Positions 1-7,910 of a stretch of DNA of 43,933 nucleotides are shown here, piece after piece; within the stretch, counting starts at the first letter, position 1, and each line of letters starts with the position of its first letter. The stretch spans positions 1-43,933 of the forward strand of contig DXCO01000004.1 in assembly GCA_019115945.1 (NCBI GenBank). The letters are read 5' to 3'. The stretch is from Candidatus Borkfalkia excrementavium. Its GTDB lineage: Bacteria > Bacillota > Clostridia > Christensenellales > Borkfalkiaceae. Under the pieces are notes generated by a model, which saw nothing but the letters and a program-made list of their open reading frames with translations, was not told the DNA's origin and made no database searches. A program made the translations under genes and the position numbers.

Positions 1-505
1 CATCGTCATGGACGAGGACAACTGCATGGTCGACATCGCGAAATTCTTCCTCGAATTCACCGTGGATGAAAGTTGCGGCAAGTGCACGCCCTGCCGCGTC
101 GGCACGAAGCGCCTCTACGAGATGCTCTGCAAAGTCACGGACGGTACCGCGACGATGGAGGACCTCGATAAGATGGAGGAACTCTGCTACTATATCAAAG
201 AAAACGCCCTTTGCGGCCTCGGGCAGACGGCGCCCAACCCCGTGCTGTCCACGCTGCATTACTTCCGTGACGAGTACGAAGCGCACGTACGCGATAAAAA
301 GTGCCCCGCAGGCGTCTGCAAAAAACTTCTCAAATATCATATCGTTGCGGACAAGTGCAAAGGCTGTACCCTCTGCGCGAGAAACTGCCCCGTCGGCGCC
401 ATCTCGGGCACGGTCAAACAGCCGCACGTCATCGACGCGAACAAGTGCATCAAGTGCGGCGTCTGTATGGAAAAATGCCGCTTCGGCGCGATCGTCAGGG
501 CATAA
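1..505 (+). CDS. hydB: NuoF-like NADH-binding subunit of [FeFe] hydrogenase (3' part)
   Basis: The reading frame is already open at the left edge (first full codon at base 2), so only the last ~167 residues are present. They hold the NuoF-type [4Fe-4S] binding segment [11 protein letters not shown] with its distal Cys in [11 protein letters not shown], then a C-terminal ferredoxin-like domain with two CxxCxxCxxxC clusters ([11 protein letters not shown] and [11 protein letters not shown]). NuoF-like HydB/HndC subunits bind FMN and NADH; the C-terminal two-cluster extension separates them from plain complex I NuoF. The gene ends 21 bp before hydA, which fits a hydCBA-type operon in which NADH and ferredoxin are jointly oxidised to make H2 in the cytoplasm. 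The flavin and NADH sites lie upstream of the window and cannot be checked. HndC/HydB naming is from family knowledge. Confidence 0.9.
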   Translation, partial: IVMDEDNCMVDIAKFFLEFTVDESCGKCTPCRVGTKRLYEMLCKVTDGTATMEDLDKMEELCYYIKENALCGLGQTAPNPVLSTLHYFRDEYEAHVRDKKCPAGVCKKLLKYHIVADKCKGCTLCARNCPVGAISGTVKQPHVIDANKCIKCGVCMEKCRFGAIVRA

Positions 506-526
506 GTGGGGAGGCAAACAGAGATT

Positions 527-2260
527 ATGGTTAATTTGAAAATAAACAACATTCCCGTTTCCGTGCCCGAAGGCACGACCGTGCTGGAAGCCGCTAAAAA
601 AGCGGGCATCCGCATTCCTACCCTCTGCTATCTCAAAGAGATCAACGAGATCGGCGCCTGCCGTATCTGTGTGGTAGAGGTAAAGGGCGCAAGAAGCCTG
701 GTCGCTTCCTGCGTGTATCCCGTAAACGAGGGCATGGAGGTGTTCACGAACACCGAAAAGGTGAGAAAGTCGAGAAAGACGACGCTTGAACTTCTGCTGT
801 CCGATCATAAGCGCGAGTGCCTTTCCTGCGTGCGCTCCACAAACTGCGAATTGCAGAGCCTTTCCAACGAATACGGCTGCGACGAAAATCGCTTTGCGGG
901 CGAAAAACTCAAGGCGGAAGAGGACAGATCTACGAGTTATCTCGTGCGCGACAACGAAAAATGCATTCTTTGCCGCCGCTGCGTTGCCGTTTGCAAAAAG
1001 GAGCAGGATGTCGCGGTCATCGCGCCTTCCCGCCGCGGGTTCAATACGCACATCGCCTGCGCGTTCGAATCCGATCTGGCGGACGCTCCCTGCGTGGCTT
1101 GCGGCCAATGCGTGGCAGTCTGCCCGACGGGCGCTCTGCATGAGCGCGAAGAGATCGACGACGTGCGCGAAGCGATCAGCAATCCCGAAAAAGTGGTGGT
1201 GGTCGCGGCGGCTCCTGCGGTCCGCGCCGCGCTCGGCGAGGAATTCGGTTACCCCATCGGCACCAATACCGAGGGTAAAATGTTCACCGCTATGCGCATG
1301 CTCGGGTTCGATAAGGTGTTCGATATCAATTTCGGGGCGGATCTGACCATTATGGAAGAGGCAAACGAACTCGTCCACCGCGTGAAAGAGGGCGGCGCTC
1401 TCCCCATGTTCACCAGTTGTTCCCCCGGATGGATCCGTTACGTCGAATATTACTATCCCGAACTGATCCCGAATCTGTCTTCCTGCAAGTCGCCCATGCA
1501 GATGTTCGGGGCGACCGTCAAGACGTACTGGGCAAAGAAAGAGGGGATCGATCCCAAAAATATTTACGTCGTGGGCGTGATGCCCTGCACGGCGAAAAAA
1601 TTCGAAAAGACGCGCGATCATGAAAACGCGAGCGGCTATCCGGATATCGACGCGGTGCTCACCACGCGCGAACTTGCAAAAATGATCAAAAACGCCGGTA
1701 TCATCTATCAGGATCTGCCCGACGGGACTTACGACAATCCGCTCGGAGAATTTACGGGCGCGGGCGTCATTTTCGGCGCGACGGGCGGCGTGATGGAGGC
1801 GGCCCTGCGCACGGCGGCAGAGACGATCACGGGCAAGAGCCTCGACGCGATCGAGTATAAGGAAGTGCGCGGCACGAAGGGCATCAAGGAAGCGTCTTAC
1901 GATCTGAACGGCGTAAAGGTGAAAGTTGCCGTCGCAAGCGGTCTCACCAACGCGAAAAAACTGTGCGAAAAGATCAAAAAGGGCGAATGCGACTACACGT
2001 TCGTGGAAGTCATGTGCTGCCCCGGCGGCTGTGTGAACGGCGGCGGTCAGCCCATCCAGAACACATACGTGCGCCGCAATGTAGACCTCAGATCCAAGCG
2101 CGCCAAAGCGCTTTACGATGAGGATAAAAAAGCGGCCGTCCGCAAGAGCCACGAAAACGAGGGCGTCCGGACACTCTACAAAGAGTTTTTCGGAGAGCCG
2201 GGTTCGCATAAAGCGCACGAGATCCTGCACACATCGTACGTGGACAGAAAGCACAAATAA
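527..2260 (+). CDS. hydA: [FeFe] hydrogenase catalytic subunit HydA
   Basis: 577 residues, usual for an M3-type HydA. In order: a [2Fe-2S] domain (C34, C45, C48, C62), a His-ligated [4Fe-4S] segment (H94, C98, C101, C107), a two-cluster ferredoxin domain (C146/149/152/156 and C189/192/195/199), then the H-cluster domain with TSCSPGW (296-302), MPCTAKK (352-358) and EVMCCPGGC (494-502). Likely H-cluster ligands are C298, C354, C498 and C502. It reduces protons to H2 with electrons from ferredoxin and NADH together with the upstream NuoF-like subunit. I start at ATG 527 rather than the in-frame GTG at 506 because GGGGAGG precedes it and MVNLKINN is the natural [2Fe-2S] domain beginning. Odd: the second Cys of the canonical TSCCPGW is Ser, and the residue before C498 is Cys where Ala is usual. 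Confidence 0.95.
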   Translation: MVNLKINNIPVSVPEGTTVLEAAKKAGIRIPTLCYLKEINEIGACRICVVEVKGARSLVASCVYPVNEGMEVFTNTEKVRKSRKTTLELLLSDHKRECLSCVRSTNCELQSLSNEYGCDENRFAGEKLKAEEDRSTSYLVRDNEKCILCRRCVAVCKKEQDVAVIAPSRRGFNTHIACAFESDLADAPCVACGQCVAVCPTGALHEREEIDDVREAISNPEKVVVVAAAPAVRAALGEEFGYPIGTNTEGKMFTAMRMLGFDKVFDINFGADLTIMEEANELVHRVKEGGALPMFTSCSPGWIRYVEYYYPELIPNLSSCKSPMQMFGATVKTYWAKKEGIDPKNIYVVGVMPCTAKKFEKTRDHENASGYPDIDAVLTTRELAKMIKNAGIIYQDLPDGTYDNPLGEFTGAGVIFGATGGVMEAALRTAAETITGKSLDAIEYKEVRGTKGIKEASYDLNGVKVKVAVASGLTNAKKLCEKIKKGECDYTFVEVMCCPGGCVNGGGQPIQNTYVRRNVDLRSKRAKALYDEDKKAAVRKSHENEGVRTLYKEFFGEPGSHKAHEILHTSYVDRKHK

Positions 2261-2270
2261 TAAACAAGAC

Positions 2271-2291
2271 GGGGCGGCCGCGAACCGCCCC
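2271..2291 (+). terminator. Hairpin after hydA
   Basis: GGGGCGG and CCGCCCC pair around a 7-nt loop directly after hydA. The T-tract is poor (GTTCGCTT), so it may be a weak terminator or an mRNA-stabilising 3' hairpin. Confidence 0.55.
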
Positions 2292-2310
2292 GTTCGCTTA
2301 TGAGGGAAAA

Positions 2311-2748
2311 ATGGAATCGGAAAATATAGGTTTCAAAAGCAGTTTGCTTGCTGTCTTTATGGCAATTTTAACGCTGGCCTTTATCGGGATCTTTATATTT
2401 TTTATGGTGCGGTTCGGCTATTCGGATAACTGGATGCTGCTGATCTATGCACTGTTGTTATGCTTTATTATTATTTGCGGGTGGGTCTCTGTCGATTGGC
2501 TGAGCCGCCCGAAGGTACTCGTGCGGATGGATGAAAACAACGTATACGTTTGGAGGCGCAGCGGCTGGATCACCGTTCCGCTGGAAGAGGTCGTCACCGT
2601 TCAGACTTTTCAGGAAGGCTGGTTTATAAGAACGGGGCAACTCTCTGTTTTGCAGAGCAACGGCAAAAAGTTGAAACTCAACGGGCTGAAAGAGCCTCAA
2701 AAAACGAGTGCGCTCATACAGCAGCGGCTGTATCAAAAACGGTCTTAA
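2311..2748 (+). CDS. Small two-TM membrane protein, PH-like tail
   Basis: 145 residues starting at an ATG with GAGGG upstream. Two hydrophobic segments (about 10-33 and 41-60) are followed by a soluble part of about 80 residues (VLVRMDENNVYVWRR... VPLEEVVTVQ... KLKLNGLKEP) whose alternating beta pattern resembles bacterial PH-like domains attached to membrane anchors. That resemblance is an inference from pattern only. The gene stands alone between the hydrogenase hairpin and a chloramphenicol acetyltransferase remnant. No catalytic motif is seen; function unknown. Its TAA is in the same frame as the remnant that follows. Confidence 0.7.
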   Translation: MESENIGFKSSLLAVFMAILTLAFIGIFIFFMVRFGYSDNWMLLIYALLLCFIIICGWVSVDWLSRPKVLVRMDENNVYVWRRSGWITVPLEEVVTVQTFQEGWFIRTGQLSVLQSNGKKLKLNGLKEPQKTSALIQQRLYQKRS

Positions 2749-2817
2749 AACGGATCGGGCGCTTCAAAGAATGCCGCTGCCGGCCGAAAAGGTTTTACGT
2801 CCGGTGGGCGGGGCGGT

Positions 2818-2994
2818 TCCTTTGACTTTTTTTCGCCCATATTTACGGTCGGGAAATTTTACGAAATTGCAGGACGGATGATGCTGCCTTTGGCGATCCA
2901 GGTGCATCACGCCGTGTGCGACGGATTTCATGCCGCACGGTTCGTCAATGCCTTGCAGGCGTGGGCGGACAGTTTTAACGGAGAGGAGGCCTGA
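2818..2994 (+). pseudogene. Chloramphenicol acetyltransferase C-terminal remnant
   Basis: Frame 1 from about 2818 to the TGA at 2992-2994 encodes FDFFSPIFTVGKF, then LPLAIQVHHAVCDGFHA and RFVNALQ. This matches the C-terminal quarter of type A chloramphenicol acetyltransferases, including the active-site HHAVCDG (catalytic His motif HHxxxDG). The ~150 N-terminal residues that should come before are absent: going upstream the frame continues into unrelated sequence and reaches the TAA of the preceding gene at 2746-2748, with no ATG before 2878. A 38-codon ORF from ATG 2878 is possible but would lack most of the fold. I read it as a 5'-deleted gene. Its stop abuts the next start (TGAATG), and GAGAGGAGG inside the remnant is the ribosome binding site of the methyltransferase, so the two were probably once a coupled pair. 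Confidence 0.85.
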
Positions 2995-3690
2995 ATGGCG
3001 GAAAAACTGGAGAAGATGGCGGAATTTTTCGAGCGCCGGCTGGATATTTATGAAGAACACCAAATGTCGGCAATCGAATCGGCAGAGGACTTTTATCGGA
3101 AAACGGCAGAGTTGCTGCCGCGTTCTTCCGGCGCCAAAGTGCTCGATCTCGGCTGCGGAACGGGGCTGGAACTTGTTTTTTATTATCCGCTGAACAGAGG
3201 GGCGCAAATAACCGGCATCGATCTTTCCCGCAGGATGCTCGACGTTCTGGCGGAAAAATTTGCAAAGTATCGGCCCGAATTGATCTGCGCTTCCTATTTC
3301 GACGTCGATTTCGGACGGGAAAAATACGATGCCGCCGTATCCGTGGAATCTCTGCATCATTTTCCCTACGAAAAGAAAGTGCCCCTTTATGGCAGGATCA
3401 GAGAGGCGCTGCGGACGGGAGGGGCGTTTATCCTGACCGATTATACGGCACCCGACGAGGAAGCGGAAAAGGAAAATTTTTGCGAACTCGCCCGTAGGAA
3501 AAGGGCAGAGGGGCTCGGCGAAGAGGAATTTTACCATTTCGATACCCCTTTGACGGCGGAACGCGAGTGCCGTGCGCTTTCTGAGGCGGGTTTTTCCCGC
3601 GTGGAAGTTTTAGGCAAGTGGGCAAATACCGCGCTGATCCGCGCCGAAAAGCAGAGCGGCGCCGTGCAACCGCGCAAAGATCGGTTTTGA
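2995..3690 (+). CDS. Class I SAM-dependent methyltransferase
   Basis: 231 residues. The Rossmann glycine motif VLDLGCGTGLEL lies near residues 47-58, the acidic motif II residue is in ITGIDLSRRML, motif III-like DAAVSVESLHHF follows at about residue 112-123, and LRTGGAFILTDY is the usual post-core strand. These place it in the Methyltransf_11/25 group of cytosolic SAM-dependent enzymes acting on small molecules; the substrate cannot be read from sequence. ATG 2995 is preceded by GAGAGGAGG, which sits within the chloramphenicol acetyltransferase remnant, so the surviving 3' end of that gene still supplies the ribosome binding site. A strong hairpin ends the unit at 3723-3765. A resistance-related role is only suggested by the neighbour. 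Confidence 0.85.
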   Translation: MAEKLEKMAEFFERRLDIYEEHQMSAIESAEDFYRKTAELLPRSSGAKVLDLGCGTGLELVFYYPLNRGAQITGIDLSRRMLDVLAEKFAKYRPELICASYFDVDFGREKYDAAVSVESLHHFPYEKKVPLYGRIREALRTGGAFILTDYTAPDEEAEKENFCELARRKRAEGLGEEEFYHFDTPLTAERECRALSEAGFSRVEVLGKWANTALIRAEKQSGAVQPRKDRF

Positions 3691-3722
3691 AATCCGATGA
3701 CCGCTGCTTAATTTTATGGAAC

Positions 3723-3765
3723 GAAAAGAGCGGGAAGGATGTTAATCATCCTTCCCGCTCTTTTC
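3723..3765. terminator. Bidirectional terminator, 19-bp perfect stem
   Basis: GAAAAGAGCGGGAAGGATG at 3723-3741 pairs perfectly with 3747-3765 around a 5-nt loop. A-rich and T-rich ends on either side suit termination both of the methyltransferase (+) and of the MATE gene (-). The remaining ~110 bases up to 3873 hold nothing recognisable. Confidence 0.8.
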
Positions 3766-3873
3766 AGCCTTTACGGTCATGGAACGTTCACCAAAATGTG
3801 TTCAAGGGGCGGCACTGCTGCTTCTGACCTCTCTGCCTGGCGACAGCCTTTTTTCGCATCCCTCCGCCGATAT

Positions 3874-5205
3874 TTATCCGTTATGCTGAGAGGGCAACGG
3901 AGCGGCTTTTTTTGCCTTTTTGTCCGTGATATAGGTAAGCAATATGCTCAGCAGCATGATGACGAACTGAGAAGCGGGCACGGCGACCCAGGTGCCCGTA
4001 ATGCCCCACAGCGAGGGCATAAACAGCAGAAAGATGAGTAAAATGATCGGTTCTCCGTAAATGAGCAGGTACGCCCTGTACGTCTTTTCCGTCGCATAGA
4101 AATAGGCCGTGACCATGCGCGAGATGCTGGCAAACAGGTATCCGACGGTGAAGATGGGCATGATATCGGCGACTTCCTTTCCGACTTCGGCAGACGCGCC
4201 GAACAATTTTGCCGTTTGGCCGCGGACAAAAAATAATAATATCAGGCATACGAGTGCCGTGACGAAAGCGACGATAAAGCCGAAGTTGCGCGTGCGCTTT
4301 GCACCCGCCTCGTCTCCTTCGCCGTACGATTTGCTCATCAGCGGCTGACTTCCGTCGCTGATGCCCTGCAGAAGGAGCAGAACAACGCAGGAGATATAAC
4401 TCACTGTCGCATAACATGTTACGGCAAACTGCGAAAAATTCGCCGCGCTGCGGTTGATCAGAATGAGCGTGATATTCGGAGAAAAGGTCAGCCCGAAAGG
4501 GGACAGCCCGAGCAGGAACGTCTTTTTTAAAAAATGCATCGCCTCTTTCCCGAGTTTTAAGGAAGGCGCAAGTTTTTTCATGATCAGGTAGATGAGGCAG
4601 ACCGCGAAAGTGACTGCCTGCCCGATGACGGTGGCGATCGCCGCGCCCGTCATTCCCCACGAGAAGACCCATACGAACAGATAGTCGAGAAAAATATTCG
4701 TGACAAACCCCGCGATCATGGCGATCATCGCCGATACGGAGCCGCCCATATTGCGCAGAAAAGGGACGAGGCCCGTTCCCAGCATCTGAAAAATCGTGCC
4801 CACCGCGATCCAGCGGATATATTCTCTGCCGAGCGTATAAATATCGCCCTTTGCGCCGAACAGTTTCAGAATATACGGCGAAAGGAAAAATACGAGCACG
4901 GTCAAAAGCACGCTGAAAATCCCGAGCAGGATCAAAGAGGCGCCGAAATATTTCTTTTTGTTCTCAGGCGAGGAGGAGTTGGCCGTGATCGTATACATGA
5001 TCGCGCCGCCCATGCCGATGCCCGTACCCATGGCCTGAATCAGCGCGGTCAGCGGATAAGCCATGTTGACTGCGGCAAGCGCGTTGTCCCCCAATTCGTT
5101 TCCGACAAAAAAGCCGTCTGCGATCGAGTAGATGCCCGACAGCGCGAAGGCGAGCATGGAGGGGAGAACGTAGCGGAAAAATTCTCTGCGAAAAGTTGAT
5201 TTCAA
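3874..5205 (-). CDS. MATE family multidrug efflux transporter
   Basis: 443 residues with about twelve hydrophobic segments in two similar halves, opening FFRYVLPSMLAFALSGIYSIADGFFVG, and NMAYPLTALIQAMGTGIGMGGA, both typical of the NorM/DinF-type MATE fold. Such inner-membrane pumps export cationic drugs with Na+ or H+ antiport. The start is TTG at 5205: the sequence TTGA overlaps the TGA of marR, and GGAGG lies about ten bases before it inside marR. The overlap means the pump is translationally coupled to its regulator. Substrate unknown. Confidence 0.93.
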   Translation of the reverse strand: MKSTFRREFFRYVLPSMLAFALSGIYSIADGFFVGNELGDNALAAVNMAYPLTALIQAMGTGIGMGGAIMYTITANSSSPENKKKYFGASLILLGIFSVLLTVLVFFLSPYILKLFGAKGDIYTLGREYIRWIAVGTIFQMLGTGLVPFLRNMGGSVSAMIAMIAGFVTNIFLDYLFVWVFSWGMTGAAIATVIGQAVTFAVCLIYLIMKKLAPSLKLGKEAMHFLKKTFLLGLSPFGLTFSPNITLILINRSAANFSQFAVTCYATVSYISCVVLLLLQGISDGSQPLMSKSYGEGDEAGAKRTRNFGFIVAFVTALVCLILLFFVRGQTAKLFGASAEVGKEVADIMPIFTVGYLFASISRMVTAYFYATEKTYRAYLLIYGEPIILLIFLLFMPSLWGITGTWVAVPASQFVIMLLSILLTYITDKKAKKAAPLPSQHNG

Positions 5206-5645
5206 AGCCCGTTTTCCTCCTTGAAGAATTGATTGTATATCGCGGTGTTTTCGAGCATCTCATCCGCGCGTTTTTTGCCCAGTTTCAGCCAGACGGCGTT
5301 CTCTTTTTCCTGCAGATCTCCCGCGATTTTTGCCGCGGCAATTTTCCCCTCGCCGGTCAGAAGGATCTCTTTGTTCCGGCGGTCCTTTGGCGAAGGGGAG
5401 AGGCGCACCCAGCCGCGCTTTACAAGATTCGCAAGCACGCTGTTCACCGTCTGTTTCGGCAGGATCCACTGGTCGCAGATATCTTTCTGCGTGCACGGCG
5501 TTTGCGCTTCCGTGACCGAAAGAATAGTCAGAAGTTCAAAGTATGAGATCCCGCGTTTTTTTGCCCAGTCTTCATACAGAACGCTCGTTTCCCGCCAAAG
5601 GGTATTGTACCGATGGATATAGTTTTCCGTCAAAAAATCAGTCAT
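5202..5645 (-). CDS. MarR family transcriptional regulator
   Basis: 147 residues. The winged helix is clear: KDICDQWILPKQTVNSVLANLVKRGWVRLSPSPKDRR (about 54-90), with the DRR wing typical of MarR proteins. These bind as dimers to palindromes and release on binding small aromatic ligands. It is the first gene of a two-gene operon with the MATE pump, which overlaps its stop codon. A consensus promoter and a palindrome at the predicted transcript start (5661-5684) suggest autorepression, so ligand binding would raise both regulator and pump. Confidence 0.92.
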   Translation of the reverse strand: MTDFLTENYIHRYNTLWRETSVLYEDWAKKRGISYFELLTILSVTEAQTPCTQKDICDQWILPKQTVNSVLANLVKRGWVRLSPSPKDRRNKEILLTGEGKIAAAKIAGDLQEKENAVWLKLGKKRADEMLENTAIYNQFFKEENGL

Positions 5646-5660
5646 TTTTTTCTTCCCCGA

Positions 5661-5684
5661 AATTAGTCCGAAAACAGACTGATT
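5661..5684 (-). promoter_or_regulatory. Candidate MarR operator
   Basis: AATTAGTC and GACTGATT form an inverted repeat around an 8-nt centre with a single mismatch per arm. It lies immediately downstream of and touching the -10 box of the marR promoter, the classic position for steric repression. Confidence 0.6.
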
Positions 5685-5711
5685 ATATCATAAATCGCGG
5701 TGCAATGTCAA
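5682..5711 (-). promoter_or_regulatory. marR-MATE promoter
   Basis: On the minus strand TTGACA (5711-5706), an 18-bp spacer and TATAAT (5687-5682): both hexamers match the sigma-A consensus exactly. Confidence 0.8.
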
Positions 5712-5800
5712 AGAAATAAAAATAAATTTTTTAAAAATATGGTTATTTTAGATCCATTTTTTGCTCATTTCTTTAATTTTTACCTATTTTTATACCTATC

Positions 5801-5829
5801 TTGAAAAAGCGGATTGAAAATATTATAAT
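5801..5829 (+). promoter_or_regulatory. Promoter of the putative glycoside hydrolase
   Basis: TTGAAA, 17-bp spacer, TATAAT. The flanking 5700-5800 is extremely A+T-rich and holds the partial repeat TACCTATTTTTATACCTAT just upstream of the -35, a possible activator site. Confidence 0.75.
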
Positions 5830-5867
5830 AAGTTGTGATTTATTCTTAAAGGAGAGGGGTAATTGTA

Positions 5868-7802
5868 ATGATCGAGCATAGACTGGGTACGCATTTCAAT
5901 AACAGTAAAATTTCGTCGGATTTTGTTGATGCCATTTTACGACATCCAAAAAGTTGTGATACGGTTTGGTTTACGACAGAATATGGGTTTCCCCTGTTAA
6001 AAACGCACGCAGAGAAAGCGAGAGCAGCGGGGCGCGCGGCTCAGATATTCCGTGAAAACGGGATCGGAGTGTCTTTGCAGATCGCAAACACGATAGGGCA
6101 TGGCGAATATATGAAAGCTGAGGATAATGCGGCGATTCAAGAAATGGGGCTGAAAAAATTAATAGGCAGTGACGGGATACAGGCAGATTATGCTTTTTGC
6201 TGGAACGGGGAAAAGTTGCGCAGATATACGGCTGAAACGGTTAAACTTTATGCGGCGGCGATTCGGCCGGATGTTGTATGGATAGACGACGATCTTCGGC
6301 CGACGAACCATTTTCCTGTATCGGTAGGTTGTTTTTGTCCGGATTGTATGCGCGCGTTTAATCGGCAGTACAATACTGCCTTTACCCGGGAAGAATTGGT
6401 TCAAGCGGTCAATATGGGGGATGTTGAGTGGCGTGAGCGTTGGATATCTTTTATTCGAAAGGGAATAGCAGATTTTGCTGCCTTGATTGTGGAAGCAGTA
6501 CATTCAGTTTCTCCGTCCACTCAGATGGCTTTGCAGTTCGGTTTGGCTGATAATATCGCAGGAGGAGATGAAAGGCATATCTTCGATGTTTTGAGAAGCG
6601 GGTCACATTTTCCGGCAAGCCGTGCGGGCGAAGGGACGTATCATGATAAAAATCCGTTAGACCTGTTGGGGAAACAGATTTTTTTATCTTACGGAAATGC
6701 GCGACTTCCCCAATACGTACGATACCGTGTACCCGAAATAGAGAATTTGCCTGATGTTGTATACGGTAAAAGTAACTACGGTACCGTATTAGAAGGAACG
6801 CTTGGCCTTGCATACGGACATACGGGGTTAAGTTTCGCAACGGTCATGACACCGTATGAAGATTTTAGTTTTCATGAAGAGTTATTGTCGCAGTTTTCGC
6901 GTATCCGAAAATATTGGGAACATTTGATACAGGTAAATTTGATCACCTTTTCAGGGTGCGCAGGGATAATAAGCGGCGGTTACAGAAGGATCAAGGATAA
7001 GACATGCCGATTCGGGTACGGAAAGATCTATGGGATGCATGGTACATCTCTGACTCGGTTAGGGATCGCCGAATCATTCGAAACGCAACATGCGCCATTT
7101 TTGGTGCTTTTACATGATGTTATCGATACTTTGACGGACGAAGAGATCCGCCCGCTCTTTTCGCAGCCGGTTCTTACGGATGCGATTGCGATCGAAAAAT
7201 TGATAGACAGGGGCTTCAAGAATTTATTGCCTGTGACCGTCAGACCTGTCTCAAGTCTTTCGTATCGTGAAAAATTATCGGGCGGCCGTTCTTGGACGGA
7301 ATCGTTTTTTTCCTGTGAAAATGAGCAGCCTTATGTAATAGAGGGAGATTGTGTGCCGTTCGGCGAACTGTACGATGGAAAATGTTCTGTCAGTTTCGGA
7401 ATTTCTGCGGCACAAATTTCTGTGGGGAAGGCCCGTTGGGGTGTGCTCGGTTACTCATTGTGGGATGATATAGTAAGTGGCGCGAAGCGGGATCAGATCA
7501 TAGCTGTCGCTGATTCTGTCTGTAACGGATTATACGCTTATATTGCTACGCATGCACAGGTGACGTGCGTTCCGCGCGTTTCGGCGGAGGGGAAAGTGGT
7601 TTCTGTTACCGTTATAAATATCTCCATCAGTCCAACAGGAAACTTGGAGTTGATCATTAAAAATCCAGCCGGCAACAGAGCGGTTTTTGAAAATGCAGAA
7701 GAGATAAAGGAATTGACTCCCCGCATTCATGGCGAGCGAATGATCGTGACACTCCCTCCCTTCATCAGAGGATGGGATGCGGGAACGGTTTTTCTTTCAT
7801 AG
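5868..7802 (+). CDS. Putative TIM-barrel glycoside hydrolase, family unassigned
   Basis: 644 residues, no signal peptide. The N-terminal ~380 residues read like a (beta/alpha)8 barrel of the GH42/hypothetical-GH type: VWFTTEYGFPLLKTHAEKAR, GVSLQIANTIGH, then VVWIDDDLRP (137-145) followed by the cysteine cluster GCFCPDC (C155, C157, C160), and a later FATVMTPYEDFSFHEELLSQFSRIRKYWE. A middle part (about 420-560) looks like a Rossmann-like glutamine-amidotransferase/trimerisation domain, and the C-terminal ~80 residues are beta-rich. I cannot name the family or the substrate; IDDD is a candidate acidic centre and CxCxxC a candidate metal site. Start ATG 5868 has AAAGGAGAGGGG upstream. Base use is more A+T-rich than the flanking genes (many ATA, TTA, GAT codons), suggesting acquisition. 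Confidence 0.65.
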   Translation: MIEHRLGTHFNNSKISSDFVDAILRHPKSCDTVWFTTEYGFPLLKTHAEKARAAGRAAQIFRENGIGVSLQIANTIGHGEYMKAEDNAAIQEMGLKKLIGSDGIQADYAFCWNGEKLRRYTAETVKLYAAAIRPDVVWIDDDLRPTNHFPVSVGCFCPDCMRAFNRQYNTAFTREELVQAVNMGDVEWRERWISFIRKGIADFAALIVEAVHSVSPSTQMALQFGLADNIAGGDERHIFDVLRSGSHFPASRAGEGTYHDKNPLDLLGKQIFLSYGNARLPQYVRYRVPEIENLPDVVYGKSNYGTVLEGTLGLAYGHTGLSFATVMTPYEDFSFHEELLSQFSRIRKYWEHLIQVNLITFSGCAGIISGGYRRIKDKTCRFGYGKIYGMHGTSLTRLGIAESFETQHAPFLVLLHDVIDTLTDEEIRPLFSQPVLTDAIAIEKLIDRGFKNLLPVTVRPVSSLSYREKLSGGRSWTESFFSCENEQPYVIEGDCVPFGELYDGKCSVSFGISAAQISVGKARWGVLGYSLWDDIVSGAKRDQIIAVADSVCNGLYAYIATHAQVTCVPRVSAEGKVVSVTVINISISPTGNLELIIKNPAGNRAVFENAEEIKELTPRIHGERMIVTLPPFIRGWDAGTVFLS

Positions 7803-7807
7803 TCGAC

Positions 7808-7843
7808 GTATGCCCCGCCGGACATGTGTCCGTCGGGGCATAC
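7808..7843. terminator. Hairpin between convergent genes
   Basis: A 17-bp stem (7808-7824 with 7827-7843, one mismatch) with a tiny loop, rich in GTATGCCCCG/CGGGGCATAC. No T-run follows on the plus strand; it probably ends both convergent transcripts. Confidence 0.6.
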
Positions 7844-7910
7844 GATATAAAAATGCTGAAAAAAATACGTTTTTTACATTATGTGCGCGGGCCGACATAT
7901 GCGCTTTGTT

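Noticed and set aside
506-526. GTG start of hydA at 506 giving seven more residues.
   Set aside because: It abuts the previous stop with no ribosome binding site; GGGGAGG fits ATG 527 and the family N-terminus starts there.
3874-5205. ATG start for the MATE gene further downstream.
   Set aside because: The TTG at 5205 has an ideally placed GGAGG and overlaps the marR stop; later ATGs would remove the first TM helix.
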